This document shows, in pieces, positions 35,001-50,893 of a stretch of 64,000 nt of DNA. The stretch lies in assembly GCA_037176705.1 (NCBI GenBank), contig CM073895.1:620001-684000 (forward strand). The letters run 5' to 3'. Under the pieces are notes generated by a model. That model was not told the origin of the DNA and ran no database searches. It saw only the letters and a program-made list of their open reading frames with translations. Numbering within the stretch: position 1 is the first letter of the stretch; every line of letters starts with the position of its first letter. This DNA is from Molossus alvarezi. Lineage: Eukaryota > Chordata > Mammalia > Chiroptera > Molossidae. A program made the position numbers and the translations under genes.

Positions 35001-38000
35001 CTGCACCCACAAGTGAGCCAAATCCAGCTGCGATTTGACCGACCCCACCCCCCATCCTCCCACCCCCCCCACCCCCGGCACCGTTGCTCCTAAACCCTGG
35101 AGAAGGTGACATACAAATCCACTCCAAGGTTTTGCAACGATAAATTCTACACGTGCCGACTAGCGGCACCTGGCCCTGGACACCTGTGCCCAGGCATCAG
35201 GAGATGATCAAGAACAAGCCCGTGATGGCACCAAGGCCACGTGCACCAGAGCATTGCAAATAAACAGTTCAAACATTTTATATACATAGTCATCAAGATC
35301 TTGATTGATTCTAATCAAAAAGTTTCAATATTCAAATAGTGACAATATTATTAATCTACTAACTTTTAAATCCTAAAAACAAAGTTCTCAAAATATATAT
35401 TTAAACTTATTCTCTATTTGAAATGTTACAATATAAAGTATCTGTGGAGCAATCTAGAGACGCATACCTTTCACTGGTGTGCCAGCACCTAGCTGCTGAA
35501 GAGCAGCTTTAGAACGTTTAGAAAATGCACAGTCCCATACTGAAGTCTTAATTCCCATCAGCCGATTCTTACGGCTTTCTATACAATTTTTTTTTTCAAA
35601 GAAAGGTATTGCATCTTTATTGCACAGGTAGGTACAGCAGTTTTAAAGGGACAAAATTCAAGTCAAGACAGTTATCAAGTCTAATCGATACAATTACCAA
35701 AGCACGACAGAGGGTTAACAAGAAGCGCAACCATCAGAACCACAGCAGCAGTCGGCCAGCACTATACTATCGTGAGCATACCACCATCTAGAGCCAGCCT
35801 TCGGTGGAGAGCCTGCACGGGAGTGGCTGAGGACGGCCGCTGTCCCTGCACCGAAGCGCTTGGACAGTAGAGGAGAAGTCTTAGTCACTTACCCTCAGAG
35901 GCTACCCTTTGATTGAAAGAGTACAGAAAAGAAAAGTCAAAATAGGTTCTCTATTAGACATAGCATAGCACCAGACAATTCAGGCAGCAAAAATATGACC
36001 CTTATAGACTTAACTCCATGAAAAAAATTCACAAAGCACCCAGCACTGAACTGTTACTTCAAACTTCATCTCTAATATATGCATTAAAATCAATCCCTAG
36101 AATTGTAGCAAATTTACAACCCCTTCTCCCACAGGGTTCTCTTTAGCAGAGGGGATAGAGGACTAAGTCTGTGCTGGCACCCATGGGAAAGACCCCGGGG
36201 CACCCAGTGAACAGCCCCCACGGGAAGCCTACTGACTACTCCCCAGGGTCAGGGGGGTTGAGGGCCACCTTACCGTTACACCAGTGCCCGATATTTGGGA
36301 GGCTGGTGAGAATTTACATGGCAGGAACACTGGGCACTCAGACAATTCCAGCCCACAACCAAGTCATGGGACTGACTACCCACTGCCCAAGTGCCTCAAT
36401 CAACATATTCCTGCACTGCCCTGGCTGGTCTCATAAAACAAGGAAGATCAACTCACCATGAGGTCTGGACCAGGTGTTGATTACGCTCACACTCTAACAC
36501 CTGAAGGTACATAACGATTATCTGGAAGATATGGGTCAGGCAGTTATTACCAAGAACCTTGGGAACCCAGAACTCAGATCTTGAGGGCATCCATGCAGCA
36601 AATAAGTTTCATGCTAGATCCCAGGGTGGCTCCTGGTCACATGCCTAATGCACAGCTCAGATGGAGGGGTCTGTGCTGATGTGCCTGCTCCCTGCGTTTG
36701 TAGCCAGGCAGCCAGGAAGCACAAGGCCCAAGCGGCACCCACAGGGAAGGCCTTATTTTTCACACGTTTTCACCAGTGATATCAGCCTGCCCTAAACAGC
36801 TCTGTATCTGATCACCAACTTACACAAAACACGGTGTGAAAACACTTCCAGCAAATGAAGAAAAACTTTAAATCTACGGTGAGTAATTAACTGAGATACT
36901 GAATTAACGCCAGAGAGTCAAATAAACAAGAGAAGATAGGAGGAAACCCACCAGTGAAAGGGATGAAAGCAAAGATACAAGAGCAATCTTTCTTAAAACA
37001 GGCTCTGCGCCTGGCCAGGTGGCTCAGTTGGCTGGAGCATCATCTCAATGTGCCAAGGTTGTGGGTTCGATCCCAGTCAGGGCACATATAAGCAGCAACC
37101 AATGAATGCATACATAAGTAGAGTAACAAATCAATGTTTCTCCCCCTCCCCCTAAAATCAATACATAAAAATAAACAAGACAGCTTTGTGTTCGAGTGGA
37201 ACAAAAGAACACTGGGTAACATACCATAGCCATGCTCAACTAACACTCCCTGCAAAACTGCTTAGTTGTAAGAGGACATGAAGCCGTTACTAAAACAACC
37301 TTAGAAAATTAGCTGTTGAACCCTGGTTGGATGGCTCAGTTGGTTGGAGCGTTGTCCTGTGCACGAAAAGGCTGCAGGTTTTATTTCTGGTCAGGGTACA
37401 TACTTAGGTTGAGGGTTCGCTCTCCCGTTGGGACACGTGCAGGAGACAACCAATGTTACTCTCTCTGCCTTCTCTCCAATTAAAAAAAACAAAAGCAAAA
37501 CCATATCAAGTGAGGATTAATTAAAAAGAAAATTAGCTGTTGAGAAAGAAAAATGTAAACTGACAAATTCCATTTTTACAAGTTCATTACTATTTTTGAA
37601 AGCTGAAACTTACAAGATACCACTTCCAAAACTCTTAAAAATGCAATACTTAAGTTCACAGACATCACAAGAAGGCTCACAGTTGAAGAGTATTTTCAGG
37701 ATGTTGACATACACTGAAAAACCAAGCCAGGGACACATTCAATCCCCTCCAGAGTTTTCAACTTCAGTGAGAATGGAGCAGTGGCTCAAGTGGGCTCTCG
37801 GGCAACAGGGCCTCATACCCACCTTGTGAGGGTGCTTCACATGGACGCAGAAACCCAGCTCTTTGAGAACCCGTCTTTCTGCCTTTATAATCTGGTTCTT
37901 TAAATTAACATAATCTTGATCCAACAGTAGAGGCACAGGTTTCCTACAATGACAGTACAGCACAGCAGATCAAATAAAACAGACTCTTTCAAATCCCAAC

Positions 38001-39877
38001 CACCCCAGCCGTGAGAATCTACTGTGAACACCACAGAATAGACATGACAAGTTCAAATCCCGACCACCCCCAGCGGGGAAATCTACTGCGAACACTACAG
38101 AACAGACACGTTCACTTTGTTTCCTTCAACCACAGTCTTCATGCGACCCCAGTGCCAACCTCCTCCTCCCTCCTCAATAGCCTCCCGCCTTCTGTACACA
38201 GAAGCAGCCTTACAGACGTGATCCAGCACAGGGCAGGGGCTCAGACCTCACTACACGAGTACTAAATGCACTCTGGATGAACGTAAAAGGGTGTGTGTTC
38301 GGAATGAATTAAAATCCAAAGAACCAAGGAAACAATCTTTAAACAGCCCAGGCTGTTTTCTGAAGGACTTCTATCAGCTTTAGAAGCATAAAGTCGGGTA
38401 AGGTCTGGGCAGTAGTTCCCAAACAGGGCGATTGTGCTGTCCCAGGGCCACATGGCCATATCTGGGCATATTTTTGGCCCTCACGACAAAAACAGCAGTA
38501 TTTACATCCAGTGCACAGCAGCCAGGAATGCTGCTGGACACGTGACAACTGGAAGGACAGTCCCCACCACAGAGAACCCACCACCCCAAACATCAACAGT
38601 GCTAAGGTGGCGAACCCAATTTGAGAGCTTTCAGAGACCAACATGGGAAAACCAGGAATCCAATGCCAGACCAGCCACTGGGCCCTGTCCTCCTTACTGT
38701 GGGCCCTGCACATATTCAACAGGCTTTCTTCTGGACACACGTTCAAAAATCTCACCGCCTGCGTTTTGCTTCAGAAACACTGGTGTCACTTAATAGCCCC
38801 CAAAACGAGACAGGTGTTTATGACAGGTGTGACCCAGACTCACTTTTTCTCTCTCAGCTGCCGAAGGCGATGAAACACGTTCATGACATCCCGGATCCGC
38901 CTCGGAGCCTCTTCTATTTTGGAGGCCAGGTGCACGCAGGCCATTGACACGTGCTGAAATGTAAGCATTGCAACACACAGATGTTTGTCCCCGTGCGGAT
39001 GGCCTCCAACGCTCAAGAGTGATAAAGAGCAAAGAGCAGGCGCACCAGGAGGAAGAGGCCACCCGGGGTCAGGACCGGGGGCTTCCCAACCCCTCGAGCG
39101 CGGCTCGGACTGGCAAAAGGGCAGGCTTGCTTCGGTGGGCAACCCGGCGGGACGACCAGCCCAGCCCTCCCCCCAACACTTCCCCGTGGGTGAGAAACCC
39201 AGGCGGAACCCCTCACCTCCATGGAATGCTTCACAAAGGACTTGGTGTAAAAGAACCGCTGGAACAACACCTGCCCGGTAGCCATAGCCACCTAGAAAAG
39301 ACAAAGGTTGCCATCGTCTTAAACGCGCACAGCCGCAGGTGTCGCGGGGCTCCTGACACTGTCAAAAAAGACACATTTGACACGTCCACCGGGTCTTCGA
39401 GCCCGCTGCCTCGCCTCACTCACCACCTGCGGCGAACCAGACGCAGCGAGCGCGGGCGGCACAGGGACCGGGGTCAGGCGCCGGCGCGGGCGGCCCCACC
39501 ACCAACAAAGGGCCCGGCCGCCTCCCCCGCGCTGGGCGGCGGTTGCCGAGGCCCGAGGCTCGCGGCTGCGCCCTCACCTGCGGCAGGCGGAGCAGGATGC
39601 CGGCCGCCTGGATGAGCTCGCAGCCCACCACGCGGAGATCGGTCTCCGTGTCGGTGTCGAGACCACTCGACATGGACGGCGTGAAGCGAAGCTTGTCGTC
39701 AGGCAGGAGACAGTTCTCCAAGGTTATGAGCACCCCGGAGTACAGCCGGTCCCCAATCAGCACCCCCTGCGACCCGGGGGCTGCGCTCCCCGAGCCCGGA
39801 GTCCCGGCCGCTGCTGCAGGCGCCGCTGGTCCCGGAGCCACGGCCACGGCCGTCGCAGCCGCTGCTGCCGCCGCCAT
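32052..39877 (-). CDS. CCNL2: Cyclin L2, full-length isoform
   Basis: Nuclear-speckle cyclin that partners CDK11 (and CDK12/13) to control pre-mRNA splicing. Coding exons in gene order: 39578-39877, 39217-39291, 38844-38953, 37823-37943, 36457-36521, 33940-34039, 33464-33568, 33233-33374, 32694-32805, 32527-32619, 32052-32406. They total 1578 nt and predict 525 aa (human 520). An Ala-rich N-terminus (about residues 1-35) precedes [20 protein letters not shown]. Two cyclin boxes cover about residues 80-300, with [20 protein letters not shown] in the first and [15 protein letters not shown] in the second. The C-terminal RS domain (about 390-525) has SRSRSRS runs and ends HPGHSRHRR. The donor after exon 33464-33568 is weak (AAG|GTTCTT). 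CCNL2 rather than CCNL1 is chosen from the N-terminus and synteny. Confidence 0.97.
33650..33850 (+). repeat. Old tRNA SINE in CCNL2 intron 7 vicinity
   Basis: Plus copy with a diverged head (GGTTTGGCTTAACAGTTCGAG), GTCAGGGGCATGTACC, then a CT-rich run. It lies in the intron between exons 33464-33568 and 33940-34039. Confidence 0.8.
35590..35906 (-). other. CCNL2: Candidate alternative terminal exon of CCNL2 (short cyclin isoform)
   Basis: In intron 5 an acceptor (ATCAAAG, AG at 35907-35908) opens an exon that continues the split Trp codon of exon 36457-36521 as W-VASEGK and stops at TGA, 35885-35887. The product would be 230 aa: the first cyclin box without the RS tail. Human CCNL2 is known to make a short isoform of about 226 aa. 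The 4-residue excess equals the longer Ala-rich N-terminus here. A strong donor GTAAGT (starting 35892) overlaps the last codons, so the element may also act as a 14-nt poison micro-exon. Intronic AATAAA at 35616-35621 would end the short transcript. Confidence 0.7.
35616..35621 (-). terminator. Intronic polyadenylation signal (CCNL2 short isoform)
   Basis: AATAAA on the minus strand inside CCNL2 intron 5, about 285 bases downstream of the candidate alternative terminal exon. The following GT-rich context and run of A/T fit a real cleavage site. Confidence 0.6.
37010..37186 (+). repeat. Older tRNA SINE in CCNL2 intron 4 vicinity
   Basis: Plus copy with A box GTGGCTCAGTTGGCTGG and B box GGGTTCGATCCC, a middle ATCAATGTTTCTCCCCC and an A-rich tail. 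The ancestral-like TCAGTTGGTTGG head differs from groups A and B and marks an earlier bat SINE subfamily. Confidence 0.85.
37318..37490 (+). repeat. Older tRNA SINE in CCNL2 intron 4 vicinity
   Basis: Plus copy of the same older subfamily (ATGGCTCAGTTGGTTGGAGC), with a decayed B box, about 130 bp from the copy at 37010-37186. Confidence 0.85.
37988..38110. repeat. Tandem duplication of about 60 bp in CCNL2 intron 3
   Basis: Two adjacent copies, 37988-38051 and 38052-38110, each beginning TTCAAATCCC and containing ATCTACTGTGAACAC or ATCTACTGCGAACAC. A third partial start (TTCAC) follows. They diverge by several substitutions and small indels. Confidence 0.8.
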
Positions 39878-40250
39878 TTTGTGCCGCCGACTCCTCTTCG
39901 GGCTCTTTCCCGGCAGGGCGGCTCCTCGCGACGTTCTATAGCCGCGACCGCCCCGCCCAGCCGCGTGTCATTGGCTCCCCCGGCAGGCAGCCCAGCGACA
40001 CCTTGCCCTAATGGCTACGAGACCTGCCCGTCAGCGTTGCGGCCGACGCCGGAACCCGATGCGGGCGAGGATTGGCTCCTTACCCAGAAGGCCCCGCGGC
40101 GCCCAGGAGAGGCTGCGTCTGGGCCTTGATCCGGAAGCACTAGCTGTAGGTGCCTTCCCGGAACATCCCGACTTTATCTACACTTTCCTCGCAGAGTCCG
40201 GAGCTCGCGAGTCCCGCACTGCAACCCGAACGCTTCTTGATGGTCCCGCT
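39400..40250 (-). promoter_or_regulatory. CpG island promoter of CCNL2 with CCAAT boxes
   Basis: CpG-rich and TATA-less. CCAAT boxes read on the gene strand (ATTGG as given) lie at 39970-39974, 40071-40075 and 40316-40320, consistent with NF-Y control. The first is about 95 bp upstream of the start codon. Confidence 0.75.
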
Positions 40251-40559
40251 GTTCCCAAAAGGGTTTGCGGACAGGCTGCAGGCAGTGGGTGAGGATCCGG
40301 GGCGCGGGCAGTCTGATTGGGCAGGACGACCCCTTCTCCAGGGCACGCGGAGGGGTCTGCGGCTGGTTTTCCGCTGTAGGATTGCGTCCGGCGAGCCTGG
40401 GGGTCCAGGGCTTGGGCGGAGGGGTGGAGCCTCGGAGGCCCCCTGGGAGGTGTTTGAGGGTTCTGAAAGGTTCACCTATGCGGGGCGCGTGGGAGGAGCT
40501 CACACCCCTGCCCTCCAGAGAACCTGCAGAGACAGCTCTAGGGACAGGACCCTGCTCCG

Positions 40560-41010
40560 CGGTGATGACTGTGCCTGCCCTCAACTTCCGCTTCCGCTCT
40601 CGAATGTACTTGTTCCATCTTCCTCCGGGCGGAAACCTCCACGGGGCTGACCGTGGCTGCACATTCCGGTTTGCAATTTTTTCTGCCTGAATAAATCAGT
40701 TTTGCTGAATGAATACTTGGCCGACGTTTTACTTATGTCCGGCATATTTGGGGTTCATCTGGAATCCAGAGAAGACCCCCTCCCCATAGCTCCAGGGCTG
40801 GTGAGCAAACTTGTGTGGCGCCCATAGGGCCATCTAAGCTCCCTGTTTTTCTCCAGCCAAAGGGTAAATTTTCTCCCGGATTCGAGCTTCTGCTTTGTGT
40901 TCTTAAGTTTTCTGGGCTTTATTCGGGATCTAGTTAGAGGGCTCTGTTTCCTGTTTGCCTGAATCAATACACAGCAGCTGTCGTGTCATTACGCTCCAGC
41001 TCTTAGTGAA
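40560..41010 (+). mobile_element. Possible endogenous retrovirus LTR-end and leader relic
   Basis: AATAAA at about 40690-40695 is followed within 60 bases by a TTTGGGGTTCATCTGGAAT block and then GAAGACCCCCTCCCC. This order (poly(A) signal, U5 end, tRNA-Pro-like primer-binding site, leader) resembles a gammaretrovirus-like LTR/leader. Similarity is imperfect, no gag, pol or env reading frame follows, and no second LTR was seen. It could instead be chance similarity. Confidence 0.35.
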
Positions 41011-43318
41011 TCCAGGTTTTGGGGTACAGATATTAACACCAGCTCACCAAAGTTCTTGCCTTCAGAATAGAGGCAGAGACAAAACAAAGAGAATTGAGTC
41101 CACAGGGAAGAGTACCTGGATTCAATTTCTACAAAGCCCATGGCATCGTTTGGAAATAAATGGATTCCTGAAGGAATCGTGAGGAGGGGGCCAGGCTGGG
41201 ATGCCCCAGGAGCCCTGGTAGGGGGCTTGGACTTCGCCCTACAAACAGCAGAAGCACTTGAGGTGTTGATACATTTTTGAACCCCTCTTGCTTCTACTCA
41301 CTACTTCCTAGCAGGTTGTATCAGGCGTTCTCTTGGTTAGTGACTGCCAGCCTCTGGTGGTATTTATATCACCTGACGGCCCTTGCGGGCATGGTTTAGT
41401 GATTAGGACATCAGCCTGCGAATATGCCTGTGGACAGAGAGGTCCTGGGTTCAATTCCTGGTCAGGACACATACCTGAGTTGCAGGTTTGATCCCTGCCC
41501 TGGTCAAGGTTGCGCAGGAGGCGCCAATCGATGTGTCTCTGTTGCATCCATTTCTCTCTCTCCCTTCCTCCCTCTTTCTAAAAAATAAAAATCAGTCAAT
41601 GGAAAAATGTCCTCAGGTGCGGATTAACAACAAAAAACACAGAGAGACATAAATCCGGTAAGTCAGTCACCTGACAGCATGCTGTCACATCTGCAGCAGA
41701 AGAGCAGGTGCAGTATTAGGTATTTGTTGCTACAGTTGCCCCAAACTTTCACTAGGACCAGTGGTGGGAAAGGAGGAATTTCTTGCCTGGAAACCCCAGC
41801 GAACAGCTTGTTTATCATTGGCCCCTGGTCTGGGCTGCTTGTCCATTCCCTGAGCAGTGACTGGCCAAAGGAGAAGAAAAAGCTCATGGCTCTAGCCAGT
41901 CAGGACCAGGCCCAGGAAGGGAAAGGGGTCCAGTGGTTTGAAGGGGAACGAGTGTTGGAAACAGCCCACAGTTGCCTGACACACCTTCATCAAACTTGAA
42001 CAAAAGAGTGAACAAGACTATCCCAAGTCTCCAAATGTCTCTTATCTAGTGATCATTACACACAGTAACAAGGGCCGGGGGAGGGGGATGTCGCTTAGGA
42101 GGTTAGTGCAGTGACTGGAGCCAGAAGAGATGTTAGCCTGCAGTGAGGATGGAAGAAAGTGTAGATTACCAGGCAGTAGACTGTCAGGACTTGATTGGCT
42201 CTGGATGGGGATTGGAGGCGGGTTTTGATCTGAGGAAGGAACCCAGAAGGACCTCCAGGGGGCTGCTGGAAAGGATGGAGGGTGGTGTCCCTACAGGACC
42301 CAGCGTGGGAGCATTAAGAGTGGAGGGAGACAGATGTGCATTGCCAGATAAATGCAGGAGCCACCAGCAAGCAGTGCGTGCTACTATGGGCCTGCTACTA
42401 TGGGCCTGCAGAGCTTCCCTGGGGCAGGGCCCTGGAGGGGAGTGAGAGGGAGGGCGGAGGGAGTACATGGTCCTTGGAGGTCAAGGGCTAACAGTATCTA
42501 CTGGGTTTGGTTTCAGGAGATGGCTTTGGTGAGAGCCATTGGGGCCGACTGCAGACTCGGTAACAGGCTAGAGGTGAGAGCCGAGTGGGGCCCACAGGAA
42601 GGAGAGCATGCTCCAGAAATGGAAGGTTTCACAATACAGATAAGAGGCTGAGAGTGGAACCAGCTCCAGAGAAGGCAAAAGAGTAGCCCTGGCCCTGGGC
42701 AGGAGGGGGCACATCCTACACCACCTCTCGGTGGTAGTGTGGAGGCAAGGGTGGGTAAGGGAGGTGCAGGGCTGGGCAGAGCTACTGTGAATCCCATGTC
42801 AGTGGAGTGAGCATGCTGAGAAATTGTTCCTGACTTTGGACTCAATGAAGTAGAGTATTTGGGGGAGGGATCTCACCAGGTGGTCCTACAGGGGCTAAGG
42901 TGAGCTGGACCAGAAGAGCCACCCTGCTGCTGTCCCTCCAGGGCTGTGGAGTGAGGGGACAGCAGGAGACAGGCTGGCGTGCAGAGCAGCTGAAAAGCTG
43001 AGCCACAGGATCCCCGCTGGAAAGGCTGGAAGGGCAGAGAGCAAAGTCGAGCATAGATAGGGCCAGAGTGGGGCTGGGGGCCTTGTGTGCTAGATGGGCA
43101 TCCCCAGCGCGGAGGGGAGCCAGGGTCAAAGTTCAGAGTCTTGGTGCAAACACCCCACTTGCAGGAGAGGACTCAAAGTTCCAAGAGGAAGGCACATGCT
43201 CAGTTGACCCCTCACCCTGGCAGCCCCTCCCACCACACAGCCACAGAGGGTGGCACTGGAGACAGAGCACACAAGGTGTGTTTGCTTGACACCAGAGGAC
43301 ACAACTCAAAATGCTGAC
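41011..43318. other. CCNL2-MRPL20 intergenic stretch
   Basis: Contains the SINE at 41379-41640. From about 42090 to 42850 the sequence has the feel of an ancient, much-decayed interspersed repeat, but I cannot assign a family. No supported protein gene. Human carries a noncoding transcript in this interval, which I cannot confirm here. Confidence 0.45.
41379..41640 (+). repeat. tRNA SINE, diverged group A
   Basis: Plus copy with head GGCATGGTTTAGTGATTAGG, B box GGGTTCAATTCC, tail AATGTCCTCAGGTGCGGAT and A-rich end. The tail hairpin carries one mismatch. Confidence 0.85.
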
Positions 43319-43330
43319 CATCATACAAAC

Positions 43331-43336
43331 TTTATT
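43331..43336 (-). terminator. Polyadenylation signal of MRPL20
   Basis: AATAAA on the minus strand, 206 bases past the MRPL20 stop, giving a short 3' UTR ending near 43315. Confidence 0.8.
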
Positions 43337-43541
43337 AGCACAATCTCTATGAGATGTTTCTGGTCTGTCCCCAGGAGGCCAGACAAGCCTTTTCTTACTG
43401 AAATGTAAATTAACACAATTGCAAATCAAGCTTAACACATTCTTGTCAAATGACTCTTAGCCCCTGTTTTAATTATGATCATCAGAGAGAAAGCCTTTTC
43501 CTAAGACCTGGCTGCAGAGGCCAGGTGGTGTCAGTGTCCCC

Positions 43542-48236
<4,695 letters not shown>

Positions 48237-48845
48237 GGCGCCCGCGCTGGCGGCTCAGCTGCCCGGCGCACGCGCCTCGCCGCCCGAGCGCTTCCGGGTC
48301 AGCCGCCCGCCTGGGACTTCCGGGGCGCAGCGCGAGCGTCCTCGCCCCGCCCTCGTGCGCATGCTCCGGCGCGGCGCCAGTGCGCGCGCAGCCTCCTGGT
48401 GCTCGGCCCCTCCGGCCCCGCCCCCGTTCCGGTTGTGGAATCGAGGGCGTGCGACAGGCTCGGAGGAGAAGTAAATACGGGTCCACCCGCAAACGTGGGC
48501 CATCGAGTGCCGTGCGGCGATGAAAGGAGCGAGGCAGGGCCCACTGCGTGAGCGCGGAGGCCACGAGCGGTGCGGTCCCGGCCCACGGAGTGCCCGGAAT
48601 AGGCGGATTCACGGACACGAGCCCACGGGGAGTGGCTGCCAGCGGGCGGGGATCCTTTCCAGGGGTGACGCGTTCTGCAGCTGGATAGTGGTGGCGGTTG
48701 CATAACTCTGTGAGAATTGGACCTTTTAAAATGCTTAAACTGGTAAATTTTACATTCTGCGTAATTTACCACAATAAAAAAAAAAAAAGTGCGGGGTGGG
48801 CATAAAATAAGTGCAATGTCTTGGTTGTGTTTGGATGTGATTTTA

Positions 48846-48909
48846 TTTTTTTTATTTTTTTATCCTCAACCGAGGACATTTTTTCCATTTTTTTGCTCAG
48901 ATAGAGTGA

Positions 48910-48949
<40 letters not shown>

Positions 48950-49106
48950 TCGACGTGAAAGGGACACATCGAGTGGCTGTCACCCGCACGACCAACCAGG
49001 GCCGGGGACAAACTGCAACCGAGATACATGCCCCTAGCGGGAACCAAACCCGGGTCTCTCTGGACCGAAGGCTGACGCTTTAACCGCTGAGCCAAACCGG
49101 CCAGGG
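48846..49106 (-). repeat. Ves-type tRNA SINE, group A
   Basis: Minus copy with an imperfect target duplication, TTGGATGTGATTTTA on the left and CTGGATGTAATTTTA on the right. Confidence 0.9.
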
Positions 49107-49204
49107 CTGGATGTAATTTTAAATTCTAGAAAAGTTGCAACACTAGTTGAAGGAACTCCTCAGTATGCTTTCCCCAAAGGCACCGTTTACATTTTGCTCC
49201 AACT

Positions 49205-49446
49205 TTATTTTCACGTTTTATTTATTTTTTTGTTAATCCGCACCTGAGGGTATGTTTCTGTTGATTTTTAGAGAGAGTGGAAAGGAGGGAGGGAGAGACA
49301 TCAATTCACATGGATTGGTTGCCTCCCAAGTGACCAGTGCCGGGGGTCAAACCTGCAAACCAGGTACTGCCCTTCACCGGGAATCAAACCCCGACCCTCA
49401 GCCTTCGGGCTGATGCTCTCACTGCTGAGTCAAACCAGCAGGGGCA
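49205..49446 (-). repeat. Diverged tRNA SINE
   Basis: Minus copy with tail AATCCGCACCTGAGGGTATG and worn head (CACTGCTGAGTCAAACCAGC). ACATTTTGCTCC and ACATTTTGCTTC occur near its two ends. Confidence 0.82.
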
Positions 49447-49532
49447 CATTTTGCTTCATTTTCAGTCATTCTTTACAAATGTTTATAAACACATCACTGG
49501 GTTTTGCTGGACCATTTGAAAGGAAGTTGGAG

Positions 49533-49756
49533 GCCTAGCTGGTGTAGCTCAGTGGTTGAGCATCAACCCAGCACCAAGAGGTTGCCAGTGTGATTCTGGG
49601 TCAGGGCACCTGTCCAGGTTGTGGGCCAGATCCCCAGTGGGGAACATGCAGGAGGCGGCCAATGGATGTTCTCTCTCATCGATGTTTCTATCTCTCTCCT
49701 TATCCCCTTCCTCTCTCTTTAAAATCAATAAAGAAAAAAAGTTTTTTTCCTAAAGA
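49533..49756 (+). repeat. Ves-type tRNA SINE, group B
   Basis: Plus copy with a perfect 14-bp target-site duplication, AAAGGAAGTTGGAG, at 49519-49532 and 49757-49770. Confidence 0.93.
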
Positions 49757-49915
49757 AAAGGAAGTTGGAGACAGCTGTATAATGCATTGTGTATTTCCTA
49801 AGAACGGGAACATTCTCTTACAAACCATAGTCCGTGATCAAAATCGGAAATTTAATGTTAATAAAATGCTGTTGTCTACCTCTGGTTCATATTCCAATTT
49901 TGTCAAATGTTCTTT

Positions 49916-50176
49916 TTTTTCTTTCAATCCTCACCCGAGGACATTTTTCCATTTTTTGTTCAGATAGAGTTGGAGGGAGAGAGAGTGAGAAACATCGATA
50001 TGAAAGGGACACATCGAGTGGTTGCCACCCGCATGACCCAACCAGGGCCGCGGACAAACTGCAACCAAGGTACCTGCCCTTAGCCAAGGTACCTGCCCTT
50101 AGCGGGAACTGAACCCGGGTCTCTCTGGACCACAGGCCGATGCTCTAACCGCTGAGCCAAACCGGCCAGGGCTGTG
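49916..50176 (-). repeat. Ves-type tRNA SINE, group A, with internal 18-bp duplication
   Basis: Minus copy with target duplication AAATGTTCTTT at 49905-49915 and 50177-50187. Inside, CCAAGGTACCTGCCCTTAG is repeated in tandem at about 50065-50101, a post-insertion or source-copy duplication. Confidence 0.92.
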
Positions 50177-50364
50177 AAATGTTCTTTATCACTTTTTTCC
50201 CTGCCCAGTATCACATACTGTATTTCGTAGTTTCTAATTTTTGGTCTTAATGTGGGCTTGTTCCTCAGCCTTTCTTTGTCGTTCTTGACCTCAACATTCT
50301 AGATGAATAGAGGCTACTTTTGTTGAATGTCTCTCAATTTGAGTTTGATATTTCAGATTATGCT

Positions 50365-50610
50365 TTTTTTTTTTAACCTCACCTGAGGACATTCTTCCAT
50401 TTTTTGTTCAGGTAGAGTGGGAGAGAGAGAATGGGAGAGAGAGTGAGAAACATCGACGTGAAAGGGACACATCGAGTGGTTGCCACCCCCACGACCAACC
50501 AGGGCCGGGGACAAACTGCAACCGAGGTACATGCCCTTAGGGGGAACAGAACCCGGGTCTCTCTGGACCGCAGGCCGATGCTCTAACCGCTGAGCCAAAC
50601 CGGCCAGGGC
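50365..50610 (-). repeat. Ves-type tRNA SINE, group A (inner of a nested pair)
   Basis: Minus copy sitting between the left target duplication and the T-rich tail of the SINE at 50640-50884, so it inserted into that older copy's tail. Confidence 0.9.
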
Positions 50611-50639
50611 TATGTTTTGTTTTTGTTTTTGTTTTTTAT

Positions 50640-50884
50640 TATTTTATTATTTTTTTTATCCTCACCTGAGGACATTTTTCCATTTTTTGTTCAGATACAG
50701 TGGGAGGGAGAGAGAGAGAGAGAGAAACATCGACATGAAAGGGACACGTCGAGTGGTCGCCACCTGCACAACCAACCAGGGCCCGGGACAAACTGCAACC
50801 GAGGTACATGCCCTTAGCGGGAACTGAACCCAGGTCTCTGGACCGCAGGTCGACACTCTAACTGCTGAGCCAAACCGGCCAGGA
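50640..50884 (-). repeat. Ves-type tRNA SINE, group A (outer of a nested pair)
   Basis: Minus copy. Its target duplication CAGATTATGC is found at 50353-50362, on the far side of the inner SINE, and again at about 50885-50893 directly after the head. Confidence 0.9.
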
Positions 50885-50893
50885 CAGATTATG

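Noticed and set aside
40150..40650. 166-codon plus-strand frame next to the CCNL2 promoter, with AATAAA downstream
   Set aside because: No recognisable domain. A noncoding divergent transcript is possible, but coding is unsupported.
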